This document shows, in pieces, positions 34,541-45,603 of a stretch of DNA of 64,000 nucleotides. Origin of the DNA: Platycnemis pennipes (taxonomy: Eukaryota; Arthropoda; Insecta; Odonata; Platycnemididae). How positions within the stretch are numbered: the first letter of the stretch is position 1; every line of letters begins with the position of its first letter. Location: contig OW121849.1 in assembly GCA_933228895.1 (NCBI GenBank), positions 127,104,849 through 127,168,848 on the forward strand, written 5' to 3'. A program made the translations under genes and the position numbers. The notes beneath the pieces are model-generated. The model did no database searches, was not told where the DNA came from, and saw only the letters and a list, made by a program, of their open reading frames with translations.

Positions 34541-35120
34541 TATCTACTTGGTAGTCAGGCTGTTGTATTGGGTCCCACTGATGAAATGTCTTTAAGATCC
34601 AAGTTGTTTGCAATACAATCATCTATACATGTTTGTTTGCCCATAGCTACAGTCTAATGCTGGTTGTGGAACCCAAAACCTTTTTGGTTGTGATTCAGGG
34701 GGGCTCATAACTAAGGTTTAAGAAGACCTCCTAAACCATGCATATTGTTGCACATGCTTATTCATTCTGTATGTTTTGAGGTTTAAAAAATTACCTCCGC
34801 TGACTAGCTCAAATACGTCAGAAAGAAAGATATTTATTAATTTGGAAAGCTAATTTACCATCTGTAACTAAGAAAGGGTTCTCCTATGCTAATTTTAATT
34901 ATTGAGTATTAATAAGAGAAAGAATTAACTTAGTCGCATTCATTAGGGCTAGGGGCGACGGTCACGGTTAATTCAAAATATTGTTATTCTCTGTTAGTGT
35001 TTTAACATTGAATCAGGCTGTTAGATTGAAATTTCATGCAGGTTACTGTAATACCATGATACAATGTGATTGTTAGTGCCAATATTTTAATTACTTATTG
35101 GGATAATAGTATCATCATCA
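34541..35120. other. Intron sequence, no feature recognised
   Basis: No supported element. A short ATC repeat sits just downstream at about 35111-35123. Confidence 0.4.
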
Positions 35121-35123
35121 TCA
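35111..35123. repeat. Short ATC repeat at the LINE 3' end
   Basis: About four ATC units abut the antisense LINE 3' end, as is common for the simple-repeat tails of such elements. Confidence 0.6.
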
Positions 35124-35124
35124 T

Positions 35125-35590
35125 GGGTAAAAAATCCTAGGATTGGTTTGACGCAGCCCTCCACTTGATTTTAAACTTGAACCTCTTCATATCAACATAA
35201 TTCCTCTTCTTTACATCCTTCACAACTTGCTCCATGTATCTCATATGAGGGCTGCCTTTTCTAATCTTCCTGTTCACTTTTTCCTCAACGATTGTCTTCA
35301 TTAGGCCATCGTGTCTTAAGATATGGCCGATTAAGTTGTCCTGTCTTCTTTTTAGGGTTTTCAGTAGACACCTTTTTTCTCTCACTCTTCTTAAGACTTC
35401 TTCGTTTGTCTCTCGGTTTATTCATTTTATCTTCATCATTCTTAGGTGGCACCACATTTCAAATGCTTCTAGCCTCGAGTTCTCTGCTCCTGTTACCATC
35501 CATGCTTCGCTACCTTATAGTATAATTCTCCAGATGTATGTTCTTATGAATTGTTTCCTCACTTCCACAATTGTATCTGCAGCTGTAAGT
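35125..35590 (-). mobile_element. YGSEAW-type LINE, 3' ORF end
   Basis: The minus strand reads TIVEVRKQFIRTYIWRIILY, GSEAWMVTGAENSRLEAFEM, WCHLRMM, TNEEVLRRVREKRCLLKTLK, RRQDNLIGHILRHDGLMKTI and EQVVKDVKKRNYVDMKRF. This is the well-known C-terminal region of insect L2/RTE-like LINE ORF2 (Y.WS...YG.E.W...EAFEMW...R.). One stop interrupts it after MKIK. A 5'-truncated insertion within the intron. Confidence 0.85.
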
Positions 35591-36348
35591 AGAATCTTCT
35601 TTTGGTAAAATACCCTAGAGAAATAAATTTGGAAAGAACAATATCTGCCTGCATAAATATCAGGAGTGTACCTATGTTAACCTTTATCTTATTAGGAGAA
35701 CTAAGACTTTTAAGTGAATTAAGAGATTCTCTAGCTCCAAAACATATTTGTGCAGTATAATTTATAATTTCCCTTATTTATAGGCAATGATAACCCTTGT
35801 ATACCCAGTTCTTTTTTCTATGAGCCTTGTCCTCAGCTTCCATCTTATAACAGTTTTATTTTTTTCATTTCTCCAGTGATTGGTTATGCGGTTAATGGGA
35901 TGTTAGGTTAAGTGAGGAGTATGAGTAATTTCATGCTAGTAAATCCATGTACTTATTGTGCATCTTATAGGATGAACAATTCCATTTTCCACTTAAAGTA
36001 TGAAGTTATAAAGTTTCATCCTCCCTATATGTTCTGTATATTGTATTCTACTTGAGTGGATGCTTGCAGATGTTTGTGATCATTTGTTAGTGTAACTGAT
36101 TGTTATTTTGTTGATATTGATTAAGCAAGGATAAAATAGGAGCAACATTTCTTGCCATGCCAAAACCTTTAGAGCTTTGGAGTTGAACTTTTAGTGTACT
36201 TGGGTTATCAGCCGTTATATGTAACATAAGGCATCTTATATGATATATGAGAAAAACAAACTTTATTAACAAGGCAGCAACCAATTTAGAAATATTGAAT
36301 AATTGCTATTCATGAAATATTTAAATTTTCTTTTATCTTAATTTTTAG
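35591..36348. other. Intron sequence, no feature recognised
   Basis: No supported element. It ends in the acceptor of Gliotactin exon C. Confidence 0.45.
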
Positions 36349-36502
36349 AGATCTGTTGGTGTTGCTGTAAAGTATCCAGTAATGGTTTACATTCATGGAG
36401 GAGAATTCATGCATGGTGCTTCTAACCTTTTTCCCGGACACATGCTTGCAGCTTTTTATGATGTTGTAGTTGTTACAATAAACTACAGGCTGGGCGCTCT
36501 TG
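36349..36502 (+). CDS. Gli: Gliotactin exon C, oxyanion-hole region
   Basis: Starts after TTTTTAG and ends with the first base of a Gly codon before GTGTGTATTG. The translation includes [39 protein letters not shown] is the oxyanion-hole motif of the alpha/beta-hydrolase esterases and [11 protein letters not shown] is the conserved core strand and loop after it. The fold therefore seems preserved although catalysis is lost in the next exon. Phase 1 at the 3' end matches phase 1 at the start of the next exon. Confidence 0.92.
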
Positions 36503-37536
36503 GTGTGTATTGCTAAATAGGAAATGTTCCTTCATATTTTTAATTTCCAAATTTTGAGAGACACTGTTGTCATATCCATCTTTCATCTGTGTCATAGTTT
36601 TGTATCTGGAAAACTGCCAGAAATGCAAGTATGTAATAGTAATGTTCCTGCATGATAAATTGTTTATTTATTTGAATCCTATGAGACCTTTTACATCATT
36701 CACACAGTCTTGAAGTATCCAATTCCCTCTGAATGCATAATTTTGTCATTTAATGCTGATGAAGTAGTGTTTATCAAAGCCCTGTAAAAATTAGTACACT
36801 GATTAATTTTAACATGTGCTTAAAAATATGTACTACATTTTTCTACGTTGCCCTCAGGGTGTTCTCAACCTTCTTATGGGAATATATTTAGGACTACGTG
36901 GCTTGTGATCCTTAGAGGGTGCTGATTTATGACAGATATACTCAATGTTGTGATCAACGACTACATTAGTACTACCTTTTCATGGGCATCCACTTTAAGA
37001 TTTCTGTAACTTATTTCCTATGTTCCTTAAACTCCTGTGAACGATTATTGAACTTTATTCTTTTAATATTCAAATATCTGTTTAGTTTTGAAGTATTTTC
37101 TCCAAAGAGCAATCTTTAAAAAATTATTTAGATTTTCATTGTACCTATTTCAGGATAAATTTCTTTTTGGTTTGGGATAATGTGGCCAGTGGCCACTTTC
37201 ATCTTTATTTCCTTACGCATTGCAGTAGTATTATGGTGAAGAAAAATTTGCTTATTTCTCAAGGTTATCAGAATGTGTGATGGCTTAGTTTACCAAACAT
37301 AACTGGTAATTCTGATGATCATAAACACTTAGTTATTTCACATTAAATAATGTATTCACTACCAAGGTTTTGATGTGTAATATCATCCTCAGGTGAATAT
37401 ACAAAAATATTACTACCATTTAATAGCTGATATTTTATGGGTAGTAGGGAATGATTCATTAGTAATTTTGCACTCGGGAAAAAATGTACTAGATGAGTTG
37501 GAAATTCTGAATCAAAGGAATTGTGAAATCTTAAAC
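36503..37536. other. Intron sequence, no feature recognised
   Basis: No supported element. Confidence 0.45.
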
Positions 37537-37538
37537 AA

Positions 37539-39381
37539 CCCTGAGAGCACAAAGTTTGCAGTAGACCTAATGTAAACCTAATTTCAACGTCTACATCTGA
37601 TATTCAGCTAACCATAAGGTTTGCTGAATTCCTAGATGTAGACGTCTTATTTTGGTTTACATTACGTCTACATGTGGTCGAAAAAAGGTGCAAATGTCCG
37701 CCATTCGTGGTCTACTGGTGACCTCGCAAAGTTTGCAGCAAACCTAATGTAGACCTAATTTTAACGTCTACATCTGGTAAACAGCAAACCATAAATTTTG
37801 CTTCATACCGTATGTAAACGTCTTATTTTGGTTCACATTACGTCCACATGTGGTCGAAATAAGGTGCAAATGTCCGACATTCGTGGTCTACTGGTAACCA
37901 TTAATGTAGGTTTTCAGCATGCTAGATTTAAAAGAAATAGTTTTCACGGTAGTGCGATAATCAACACAAAAATGTAACAAGGCAGTAAACTTGTGTTTTC
38001 CAAACAGAATATTAAAATACCTACTAAGTACGTAGTTTAATATTTAATACACTAGCTACGTTATGTACGTTCTAACGACACGTCATCATCGGGTAAACTA
38101 ATAATTACGCTGCGTACTCGAAACTTACAGTGGTACAGTACAAAGCTCACATCTACCAACAATTTATTTGACTATTACAAAAAAAATGACTTTGTCAAAT
38201 ATGCCTGAAAAACACCAAATCCAACAGCTTCTACAGGAATTACGCTAGAAACCATCAACATATAACAAAAATATAATAATAAATACCTTTATTTATCAGA
38301 AGACCAGTGCAAATGAATTATACAAAATTTACACAACAGCACCTCAACACACAATCAATAGCACTTCCTCAGCGTTTTCGAAGACACTGTCTATGCATTA
38401 CCAAAATTTTAAACGAAAAGAAGTTCGAGAAAAAGAGTTCACCGATATCACACTATTTTGTTGCCAAACACGGTTATTCACTCGGCAATATAATGCAAAC
38501 CAAACAAAATGGAACCTCACTTGGCATAAATTACATGAAAAAGGTCCAAATACCCCACAATAGTACCATATCTGCTAGCAGTAAAGTAACACACGTTGAA
38601 ACTTCAAGGATCCTTCGTTCAACGACGTATTTTTTAACAACTTCGTAACGTTACTGGTAACTTCGGAGAACAAGTATTCTATACCGTATATACGGTTGAA
38701 AAAATCTGTAAAGACAATAAAACGCAGATGCTACAGAAAGAAAAACGGATTTCTAAGCAGACATTATTCCATTGCCTTTAATTTCAAAGTACACTTACCA
38801 CTACGAAACAGCCTCAGTACACAAGTACCTAGCGGATGAACCGGAACCAAATTATTCTTTAGAATACAATAACGCATAAGACAACTGTATATTATGTAAC
38901 TAGAGTGCGTAAAATAACACTGAGATAATAAATTTCAACTACACTCCAATAAGATTCTGCACATGTTTACGTGTGCATGCTTGCGTTTCCATGCGCGGGC
39001 ACGATTTAACAAAAGAAAACTGCCGAAGCAAGCGCAGCCAACTTGGCCATATAAGCGGAATTTCTACCGGATGATATTGTTTAAGCGCAGTAATGGACTG
39101 ATAATGACGAAATAATGTCTGCCGATATACCAGTAATTCCGTTTTTTATAAATATTTTAACGGGTCTCAAGGTGAACTATTGAAAACATATTATGTTACA
39201 TTTGTTTTGGTTGGTAATATTTGGTTTCAAATGTGGTCGACAGCATCCGTCATTAGGAATTTATTATCGTGTCTACATTAGGTCAATTCTTGGTCTACAG
39301 CAAACTTCAATCAGTGAAGTTATCTGTAGACGTTAAATTGACCAAATTTAGACGTCTACAATTTTTAGTGTGCTCTCAGGG
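37539..39381. mobile_element. CCC-TIR element 2 (1843 bp), TAGACGTCTA-type
   Basis: The ends CCCTGAGAGCACA (37539) and TGTGCTCTCAGGG (ending 39381) are perfect inverted repeats, flanked by AA at 37537-37538 and 39382-39383. The left subterminal region has two tandem units of about 176 bp (37551-37726 and 37727-37902) with many ACGTCTACAT/ATGTAGACGT words. The right end has GTAGACGT and TAGACGTCTAC. The interior is AT-rich with no recognised transposase. Confidence 0.8.
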
Positions 39382-39383
39382 AA

Positions 39384-40119
39384 TATTCTGTTTTCCTCCC
39401 ATCCACCCCTCTTTACCATCTCATACTTTCATTTTCCCTCCAATGACCACCCTCAGCCAAACTATTGATTCCCTCCTACCCACCAAATATCAGGTGTTAA
39501 AATTTTGAAATATATTCTGTATATTCACGATGAACAAAGCAATAAAGAAACAATCAGTAGAATAGCCCAGGAAAGGAGGACATTCTTCCAAAAGAAGAAT
39601 GTACTTACAGCTGGAAATAGGGTATAGTTACATAGGGTAATAGTTAAAATGATATGTTGACAAACTATCAATTTTGGTGAAATTTCTAAAAACTAAGAGA
39701 AGAGGAAACACAAACTTTGTATTTTATGGTATGCACTAACCCCATTTACCATTGTATTTAATGTTGTGCACATTGCTAATTGGAATGATGAAATTGATCA
39801 CAAAGAAATGCTACATATTGATAATCTGCAAATTTGCAAAATTAAATCCTTCTAATCTGCAAATGGTAAATTTTAAGGGTGAAAATTCTATATTCATTCA
39901 GTATCCCAATTAAGGTTAAAGGAAATAATGAAGTTATGTACAATGGCTGTGAATAAAGATGATTCACATGGTGTTTTAGTTATTCATGACTTTTGTTGTA
40001 AGGCTTAATTTGTATCTAATCATTGACATTTATGCTTCAAAGCATGTGCATGTAGGTACATATTGTCACTCAGGCAATCGACCCTTAGAATAATGCATTT
40101 TTGTATCCTCTATTTTTAG
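39384..40119. other. Intron sequence, no feature recognised
   Basis: No supported element. It ends in the acceptor of exon D. Confidence 0.45.
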
Positions 40120-40331
40120 GATTCATGAGTACAGCTGATGAAAACTCTCCAGGAAATTATGGTATATTAGATCAGGCAATGGCCCTAAATTGGATATATG
40201 ACAATATTGAGTTCTTTAATGGAGACAAGAACCTTATCACTTTGTTTGGTCCTGGAGCGGGGGCAGCCTCTGCTGGACTATTAATGGTGGCTCCCAAAAC
40301 TCATCATCAAGTTGCCAGAGTGATTGCTCAA
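40120..40331 (+). CDS. Gli: Gliotactin exon D, nucleophile elbow without serine
   Basis: Begins with GA, which completes the split Gly codon, and ends CAA before GTGAGT. The translation contains GFMSTADENSPGNYGILDQ, ALNWIYDNIEFFNGD and LITLFGPGAGAASAGLL. In active cholinesterases the last segment reads GESAGAAS. Here the catalytic Ser position is Gly and the preceding Glu is Pro, so the protein cannot act as a serine hydrolase. This is a known property of Gliotactin and neuroligins. The surrounding residues are otherwise well conserved, which argues for selection on structure. Confidence 0.93.
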
Positions 40332-40824
40332 GTGAGTATATTATTTTTTGTTTCCAATGGCTATAATAAAATTTTTATAGGATATTGGCTTCTCTGCTAG
40401 AGTAAGGCATGTGCAATAGTTAAATGTTAGTAGATTTAGAAGTTGGTATTAAAGAAGCTATTTTGCTCACAGTACAAAAATGTGGATCAACATCGGAGTG
40501 ATCTAAACACTATATGGAGTTGTTACCCTCCTATGTATTTTCTCCCTATTGATGAGCTGGGATCAATGTTCAAGATTAGTTACTTATGCTACTTTGGAAC
40601 AATATTAAACATAAAAATGGTGAAATCATGAAAAAAAAATTGTGTAATCTACTTGATGCTTAACCAAATTTAAGGATAAACATAAGCTCTGCTGCATGAA
40701 TGTTTTTGGAGTGTAATCTAGCTGTTCACTATAAGTTACGAGGTGGCACTGAAATTTGTCTAAAATCAAGTAGAAGACCTTTTCATCAGTCTTTCTGAAA
40801 CCTCGTTATTTTATTACTCAAAGC
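40332..40824. other. Intron sequence, no feature recognised
   Basis: No supported element. Confidence 0.45.
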
Positions 40825-42760
40825 CTGGGATGGAATTCTGTACTCGCCTAACTACACCTGTCCGTATCGGTAGCTACCGATGATCGTCGCTTGCATGGAC
40901 AGTTGAGCTATTCTGCACCCGCGTACCGACAGTCGTCGGTGAAAGCAACAAAACTGGCATCATGCATTTGTTGTTAAGGAGTCGGTACTTGCGCTCGAGG
41001 CTAAAAGTTTTGACCAATGATATAGCATGACACAAACAGAAAAAAGTGCTTTATCGAAAGGCGAAATCTTCCATCTTGAACTTGGCATAGTAGTGTCATT
41101 TGAAATCTATAGTGGACTTGACATGGATTATTTGTAATAAACATTCATTCATGGATCATGCATAAAATCGAAGGGCAGTTAATACCAAGGCAGGATGAAA
41201 GGTGGAATTAGTTGAAACTGAGTGGAATGCATGAAATTTAAATGAAATCTTTATTCATACTTTATTAGCATTGATTACATACGATGGTCCAAGCAATAGT
41301 AGATAAGTTCACGTCAGGGTGAGAGGGAATTGCTACAGGGGAAAGAATGTAATAATAATATATTTATTAGCTTACATGGTAGAATTGTCTACACATCTTC
41401 ATTGAAATTACAAATAAAAGAAACATCACAGTAGTAGTCAGCTGATGTGTAATAATTTGTTTCTTGGGAGGCAATCTTAAGAATTAGAAAGACTAATTGG
41501 TACGGAAGTAAAAGGGACCCTGATATAGAAACAGTGATGTGAATAATGACTGTCGTTAGTTTGAAAATACATTGGAATGAACTGAACACAATGCTCACTC
41601 ATAATGCTGATCGACCGCTCCCACTGCAATATCGGTCGAAGTGTTTCAATAAGAACTATATCAGCGTGTGGGGAGAGCCAAAATAAATTGATAAACTCCT
41701 CATCATCCAGCTCAAACATCCCTCAACTCTCGTCTCCCGGCACGAGGTTCAAGTCTTCTTTCTCTGTATTACATAAACATTTGATCTAAAGCAAGATATC
41801 CGTCTAACATTCTTTGGCTGATACCAGCCACTCTGATTAAAAATGCATTACTAGTCAATGCATTTTTACAATGTATTGACTAGTACAGATTACAATGCAT
41901 TACAAGCGATAAAGTCTCTACCATAAAACATTTAAATATATCAAACTGCAATTTCTTATAAATATTACAGTAATTGAAGTAAAAAGATACTTAGAATATA
42001 GAAAATTAAAAATAAAATGGTATTTTTATTTAATAAAGGTTAGAAGAACTTAAATCACCTCTAACTCTCCGCACTTCGGACACTTTAAAGCTAACTTGCT
42101 TTGGATGCGCTAATTTTGCAAATTAAAGAACAATATAACTGTGAATTATATTGTTAGCACGTTCACTGTGACGTGACCCACCGGTGGGTCACGCAAATGC
42201 ATGTAGCCTTCCACTAATCTCAGGAAAAGGCTGAGTGTTGCCACTTCAAACACCATCCCTCGGCAGTGGCCAGAAGCTCGGAAGGACTGTGACCTACTGG
42301 TGGGTCACACCGCCCATGCAAAAGGCTGGGTGTGACCCACTGGTGGGCCACGCCGCACTGTGGGGGGTAGGGCTTTAATCATCCCCGCAGTGAGTGTGTT
42401 AAGACTGTCATTTAATGCTAATATGAAAATGTAAATGAAGGACGATCGCAGTTCTCAGAAAAACTGCCAATTTTCACAATTCAGTTCCTCAAAACATATG
42501 TCCATCGCCAGGTGTAGACCGATCTTTCACTGTTTTTACCCAGCATGCATTTGGCAAAGCGATGAAATACATGTTGGTAAGGCCTAACGAGGGTTTGGAA
42601 ATAGTCGGTAGGCTCACTGGTCATTACCGACAAGTATCAGTAAACTAAACAACAAGTGTCGGTAGAATGCATCCCTGGAATTGCTCTTACTGACATTTGT
42701 CGGTCAGGGGAGTTAGCGACACCTATAGGTGTCGATAGGATGTACAGAATGCTGCCCCTG
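40825..42760. mobile_element. Possible hAT-like element with ATTCTGTAC ends
   Basis: CTGGGATGGAATTCTGTAC at 40825 and GTACAGAATGCTGCCCCTG ending 42760 are inverted repeats with about 14 of 19 matches. Both ends are followed by short palindromes such as TCGGTAGCTACCGA and ACACCTATAGGTGT. CAGGGG-type ends suggest hAT, but no 8-bp target duplication is visible and no transposase was found. It contains the nested piggyBac-like MITE at 42158-42398. Confidence 0.45.
42158..42398. mobile_element. piggyBac-like MITE with ACCGGT palindromes
   Basis: The ends CACGTTCACTGTG (42158) and CCGCAGTGAGTGTG (ending 42398) are imperfect inverted repeats. The flanks are TTAG (left) and TTAA (right), consistent with a TTAA target duplication with one mutation. 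It carries three versions of a palindrome (TGACCCACCGGTGGGTCA, perfect, near 42176; then TGACCTACTGGTGGGTCA and TGACCCACTGGTGGGCCA). No coding capacity. Confidence 0.6.
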
Positions 42761-43084
42761 AACTGTGTATTCACAAAGCAATATGACTAAAGAAGCATGT
42801 CCTAATTTTGAAATCTTATGAAAAATGCAATTGCATTATCACTAACAAGTTTTCTTCCTAGGTATTTTTATGCAAGAGGCACTCTGCTAGAAAAAAAATT
42901 AGATAATTTTATGTACCAGTAGATGGTGAGGATCATTTAAAAAAAAACATGTACATGAAATATAAATATTCATTTGGTCATATCATCTTGAAAGTTGGAT
43001 TTACTCCCACCAAAAATCGCAATGGGTTTCTCTTCTGTAGCTGATATGCTAGTACTACACCTATTCATTGTCTTTTGATTTCAG
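42761..43084. other. Intron end, no feature recognised
   Basis: Only the exon E acceptor at the 3' side. Confidence 0.45.
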
Positions 43085-43255
43085 AGTGGTTCACCCCTGG
43101 CTGACTGGGCTTTAATTGTAGATAAGTATCGAGCCCAAAATACTAGCATAGTATTTGCTCAACTGCTTGGGTGCCCTACTGAATCGTCGTGGAAGTTAGT
43201 GAACTGCTTGAGGCAAGGCCGAAATTTTTACGAAATTGGGAACACTGAATTTGTG
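43085..43255 (+). CDS. Gli: Gliotactin exon E
   Basis: 57 codons in phase 0 at both ends, after GATTTCAG and before the slightly weak donor GTTAGT. It reads SGSPLADWALIVDKYRAQNT, continues through QLLGCPTESSWKLVNCLRQG and ends NFYEIGNTEFV. The SG that follows the elbow and helix, and the paired cysteines of LGC...NCLR, are standard for the cholinesterase-like family. QNTS is an N-glycosylation sequon. The donor choice is fixed by the next exon starting PQVGTFPWAPV. Confidence 0.9.
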
Positions 43256-43986
43256 GTTAGTCTGCTGAACCATTTGTATTGATATTTTATGATATGTATT
43301 GGTATTTTATGATATGTATTGATATTTAATTTGGACAACTTTTGTGGCTGTAATTGTTTGAATAACCTTTGGAACAGATATTTGATAGTTTGTGTTGTAG
43401 TTAGATAGTTATTTGATAGTTCATTCAAGAGATGGAGAACTTTCTGATGGCTCTCATCTCTTTTGATTCTCATTCTATCCAGTGCTAGAGTATTTGCTAA
43501 CGTAGATGAAACAGAAAACACCCAGTACACTAGTTGTCATGTAAATTTAGTTTCTTTCTTTTCTCCTACCTCTGTGCCATTGATTATTCATATCATTGCT
43601 CTTCTAACAGATCTCCTACCATGCTCCATAATGTCACCCCATCTCTCTCTTAAAATAAAATTTGTCATAACTTGTCTCCTCTTACATGTACCTACCCTTG
43701 TTTATTAAACTAAATTTTGTCACTAGTATGCAAAAGCTAACTTATTATATTGCCTTTTCAATTTTTAACCATATTTTCATGTGAGAAACACTCTTTGATT
43801 GTAAAACAGTTCATAGTAAACACAAGCTTTATGTGAATTTAACAGTCGACCTGTTTAATGTGGTGTTAAACAGGTTAATTTAGTATACCAATGTGATTAA
43901 ATTTTATTTCCTGTGATATACCTCTTATCATTTAGAAAATACTAATTATAAAATGAAATGTTTTTACGTACAATTCTATTTTACAG
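43256..43986. other. 731-bp intron, no element
   Basis: AT-rich. A short duplication of TATTGATATTTTATGATATG lies near 43278-43320. No mobile element supported. Confidence 0.5.
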
Positions 43987-44188
43987 CCTCAAGTTGGGAC
44001 ATTTCCATGGGCCCCTGTTCTTGATGTAAACTTCACATTGCCACCAGATGGTTGGTATGAAGGATGGCGACAAGATGATTGGAGATTTATTACGGATACT
44101 CCTGAAAATCTAATCAAGAAGGGGGTCTTTAGGCCAAACTTGGCGTACATGAGTGGAGTTACTCATGATGAGGCTGCGTACATGGTTT
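43987..44188 (+). CDS. Gli: Gliotactin exon F, acid-residue region
   Basis: Starts CCT after TTTTACAG and ends with T, the first base of a Tyr codon, before GTAAGT. The translation includes PQVGTFPWAPVLDVNFTLPP, WYEGWRQDDWRFITDTPENL and YMSGVTHDEAAYMV. GVTHDEA corresponds to the loop holding the acidic member of the esterase triad, and a Glu is present. NFT is a glycosylation sequon. The intron after this exon contains the third CCC-TIR element. Confidence 0.92.
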
Positions 44189-44594
44189 GTAAGTATCAAA
44201 ATTAAGTAGGAGTGCATTCTAGGTTATGGATTTCTTGAGAGAGGGAAATCATAGGGTAGTACATATTTGGATTTTGGGGGCACTGAACATGCATAGATAC
44301 TCAGATGGGGAAATGGGAAAGGGTGAGGAATCATAATTCTTCAAAAAATATGAAAATTGACTGAAGGATGTGTGAAAAGGAAAGTGTTTTTCATGCTCAG
44401 ATAAGTATTCTTCTTGAGACAAATTATACCCTGCCCTCCTTGCCATGACCCCAGACAGCACAGCCACTGGTATACAAATTGTAATTCCCTTGTACAGTTA
44501 CAAATTGTATAGTTTTCGTAAAAAAATTTGTAATACAATTGTATTACAGGACATTTCATACAAAGCAATCGTAATACTATTGTATTACAGCATA

Positions 44595-45065
44595 AAAATA
44601 CAAGGAATATACAAATTTGTATAACCATCGTATTACAGTTGTAACACGAAAAATAATACAAACGTCATGTGCGCGCGCATACGAAGTTGCCTATGTGGCC
44701 AATGGTAAAATGATTGTAAAACATCATTAAAATACCAAGAATATACAAATTTGTATAACCATTGTATTACAATTGTAACACGAAAAATAATACAAACGTC
44801 TTGTGCGCGCGCATATGAAAGTGCCTATGTGGCCAATGATAAAATGATTGTAAAACAGCATTAAAATACCAAGAATATACAAATTTGTATAACCATTGTA
44901 TTACAATTGTAACACGAAAAATAATACAAACGTCTTGTGCGCGCGCATACGAAGGTGGCTATGTGGCCAATGGTAATATGATTGTAAAACAGCATTAAAA
45001 TACCAAGAATATACAATTCGTAAAGCCAATGTATTACATTTGTATTAATGAAAATAGTACGAAAG
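44595..45065. repeat. Tandem repeat, about 134-bp unit, 3.5 copies
   Basis: Units begin near 44595, 44728, 44862 and 44996. Each has ATACAAATTTGTATAACCAT, CGAAAAATAATACAAACGTC, TGTGCGCGCGCATA and CTATGTGGCCAATG. Copies 2 and 3 are nearly identical, and the last is cut short. Located in the left half of CCC-TIR element 3. Confidence 0.85.
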
Positions 45066-45397
45066 TATTGTTCCCGCGCTTGCAAAGGTTGGTGTGTTTC
45101 TTTAGCGCAGGACACCGCTAGTATCGCCAATTTATGTTTGTTTATTATGAATCCGCCGACCCACAGCAACGTTAGTAAGCTTTTACTCCTTTTAATTGTG
45201 TGCGTACTTAAGTCCTTTACGAGTTATACTGTTTGTGAGACGTAATGGCAAGTGTAAATGATTTTGAACGTAATTGTTACGATTTAGATCTTGGTAAGAG
45301 TATTATGTATTTTTCCTTAATGCCTCTGTGCGAAATAATTTTAATTGCCTCTATTTACGTGGAGCGTAGTTAGCTACAAGTTCAGCCATGGTTTATA

Positions 45398-45603
45398 GGG
45401 CCTGGTTACACAATGCATGAACCCGTGTGACTGTATGTTCGTGTGGATGGACAAAATTATAACCGGTTCTATTGCATTGACGAGCACCCATTCATTCATA
45501 GAAGTTGTTATGCATGGTTTCACGATGATATTTTAATGGGGCGGATGAGGTATGCTTTAGTACATGAACTTGCACAGTTTATATGCAATGTGTGACCAGA
45601 CCT
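45398..45603. mobile_element. PIF/Harbinger-like MITE 4 (about 205 bp), nested
   Basis: GGGCCTGGTTACACAATGCA on the left and TGCAATGTGTGACCAGACC on the right are imperfect inverted repeats, clearly related to MITEs 2 and 3. The interior shares CGGTTCTATT and ATTCATTCAT words with MITE 2. Exact borders and target duplication are unclear. It was inserted into CCC-TIR element 3. Confidence 0.6.

Noticed and set aside
37551..37902. CRISPR-like array
   Set aside because: Two long tandem units inside a transposon in eukaryotic DNA, with no regular short repeats and spacers.
40825..42760. Firm hAT assignment
   Set aside because: Ends match only partly and no 8-bp duplication is visible. Kept as a possible element only.
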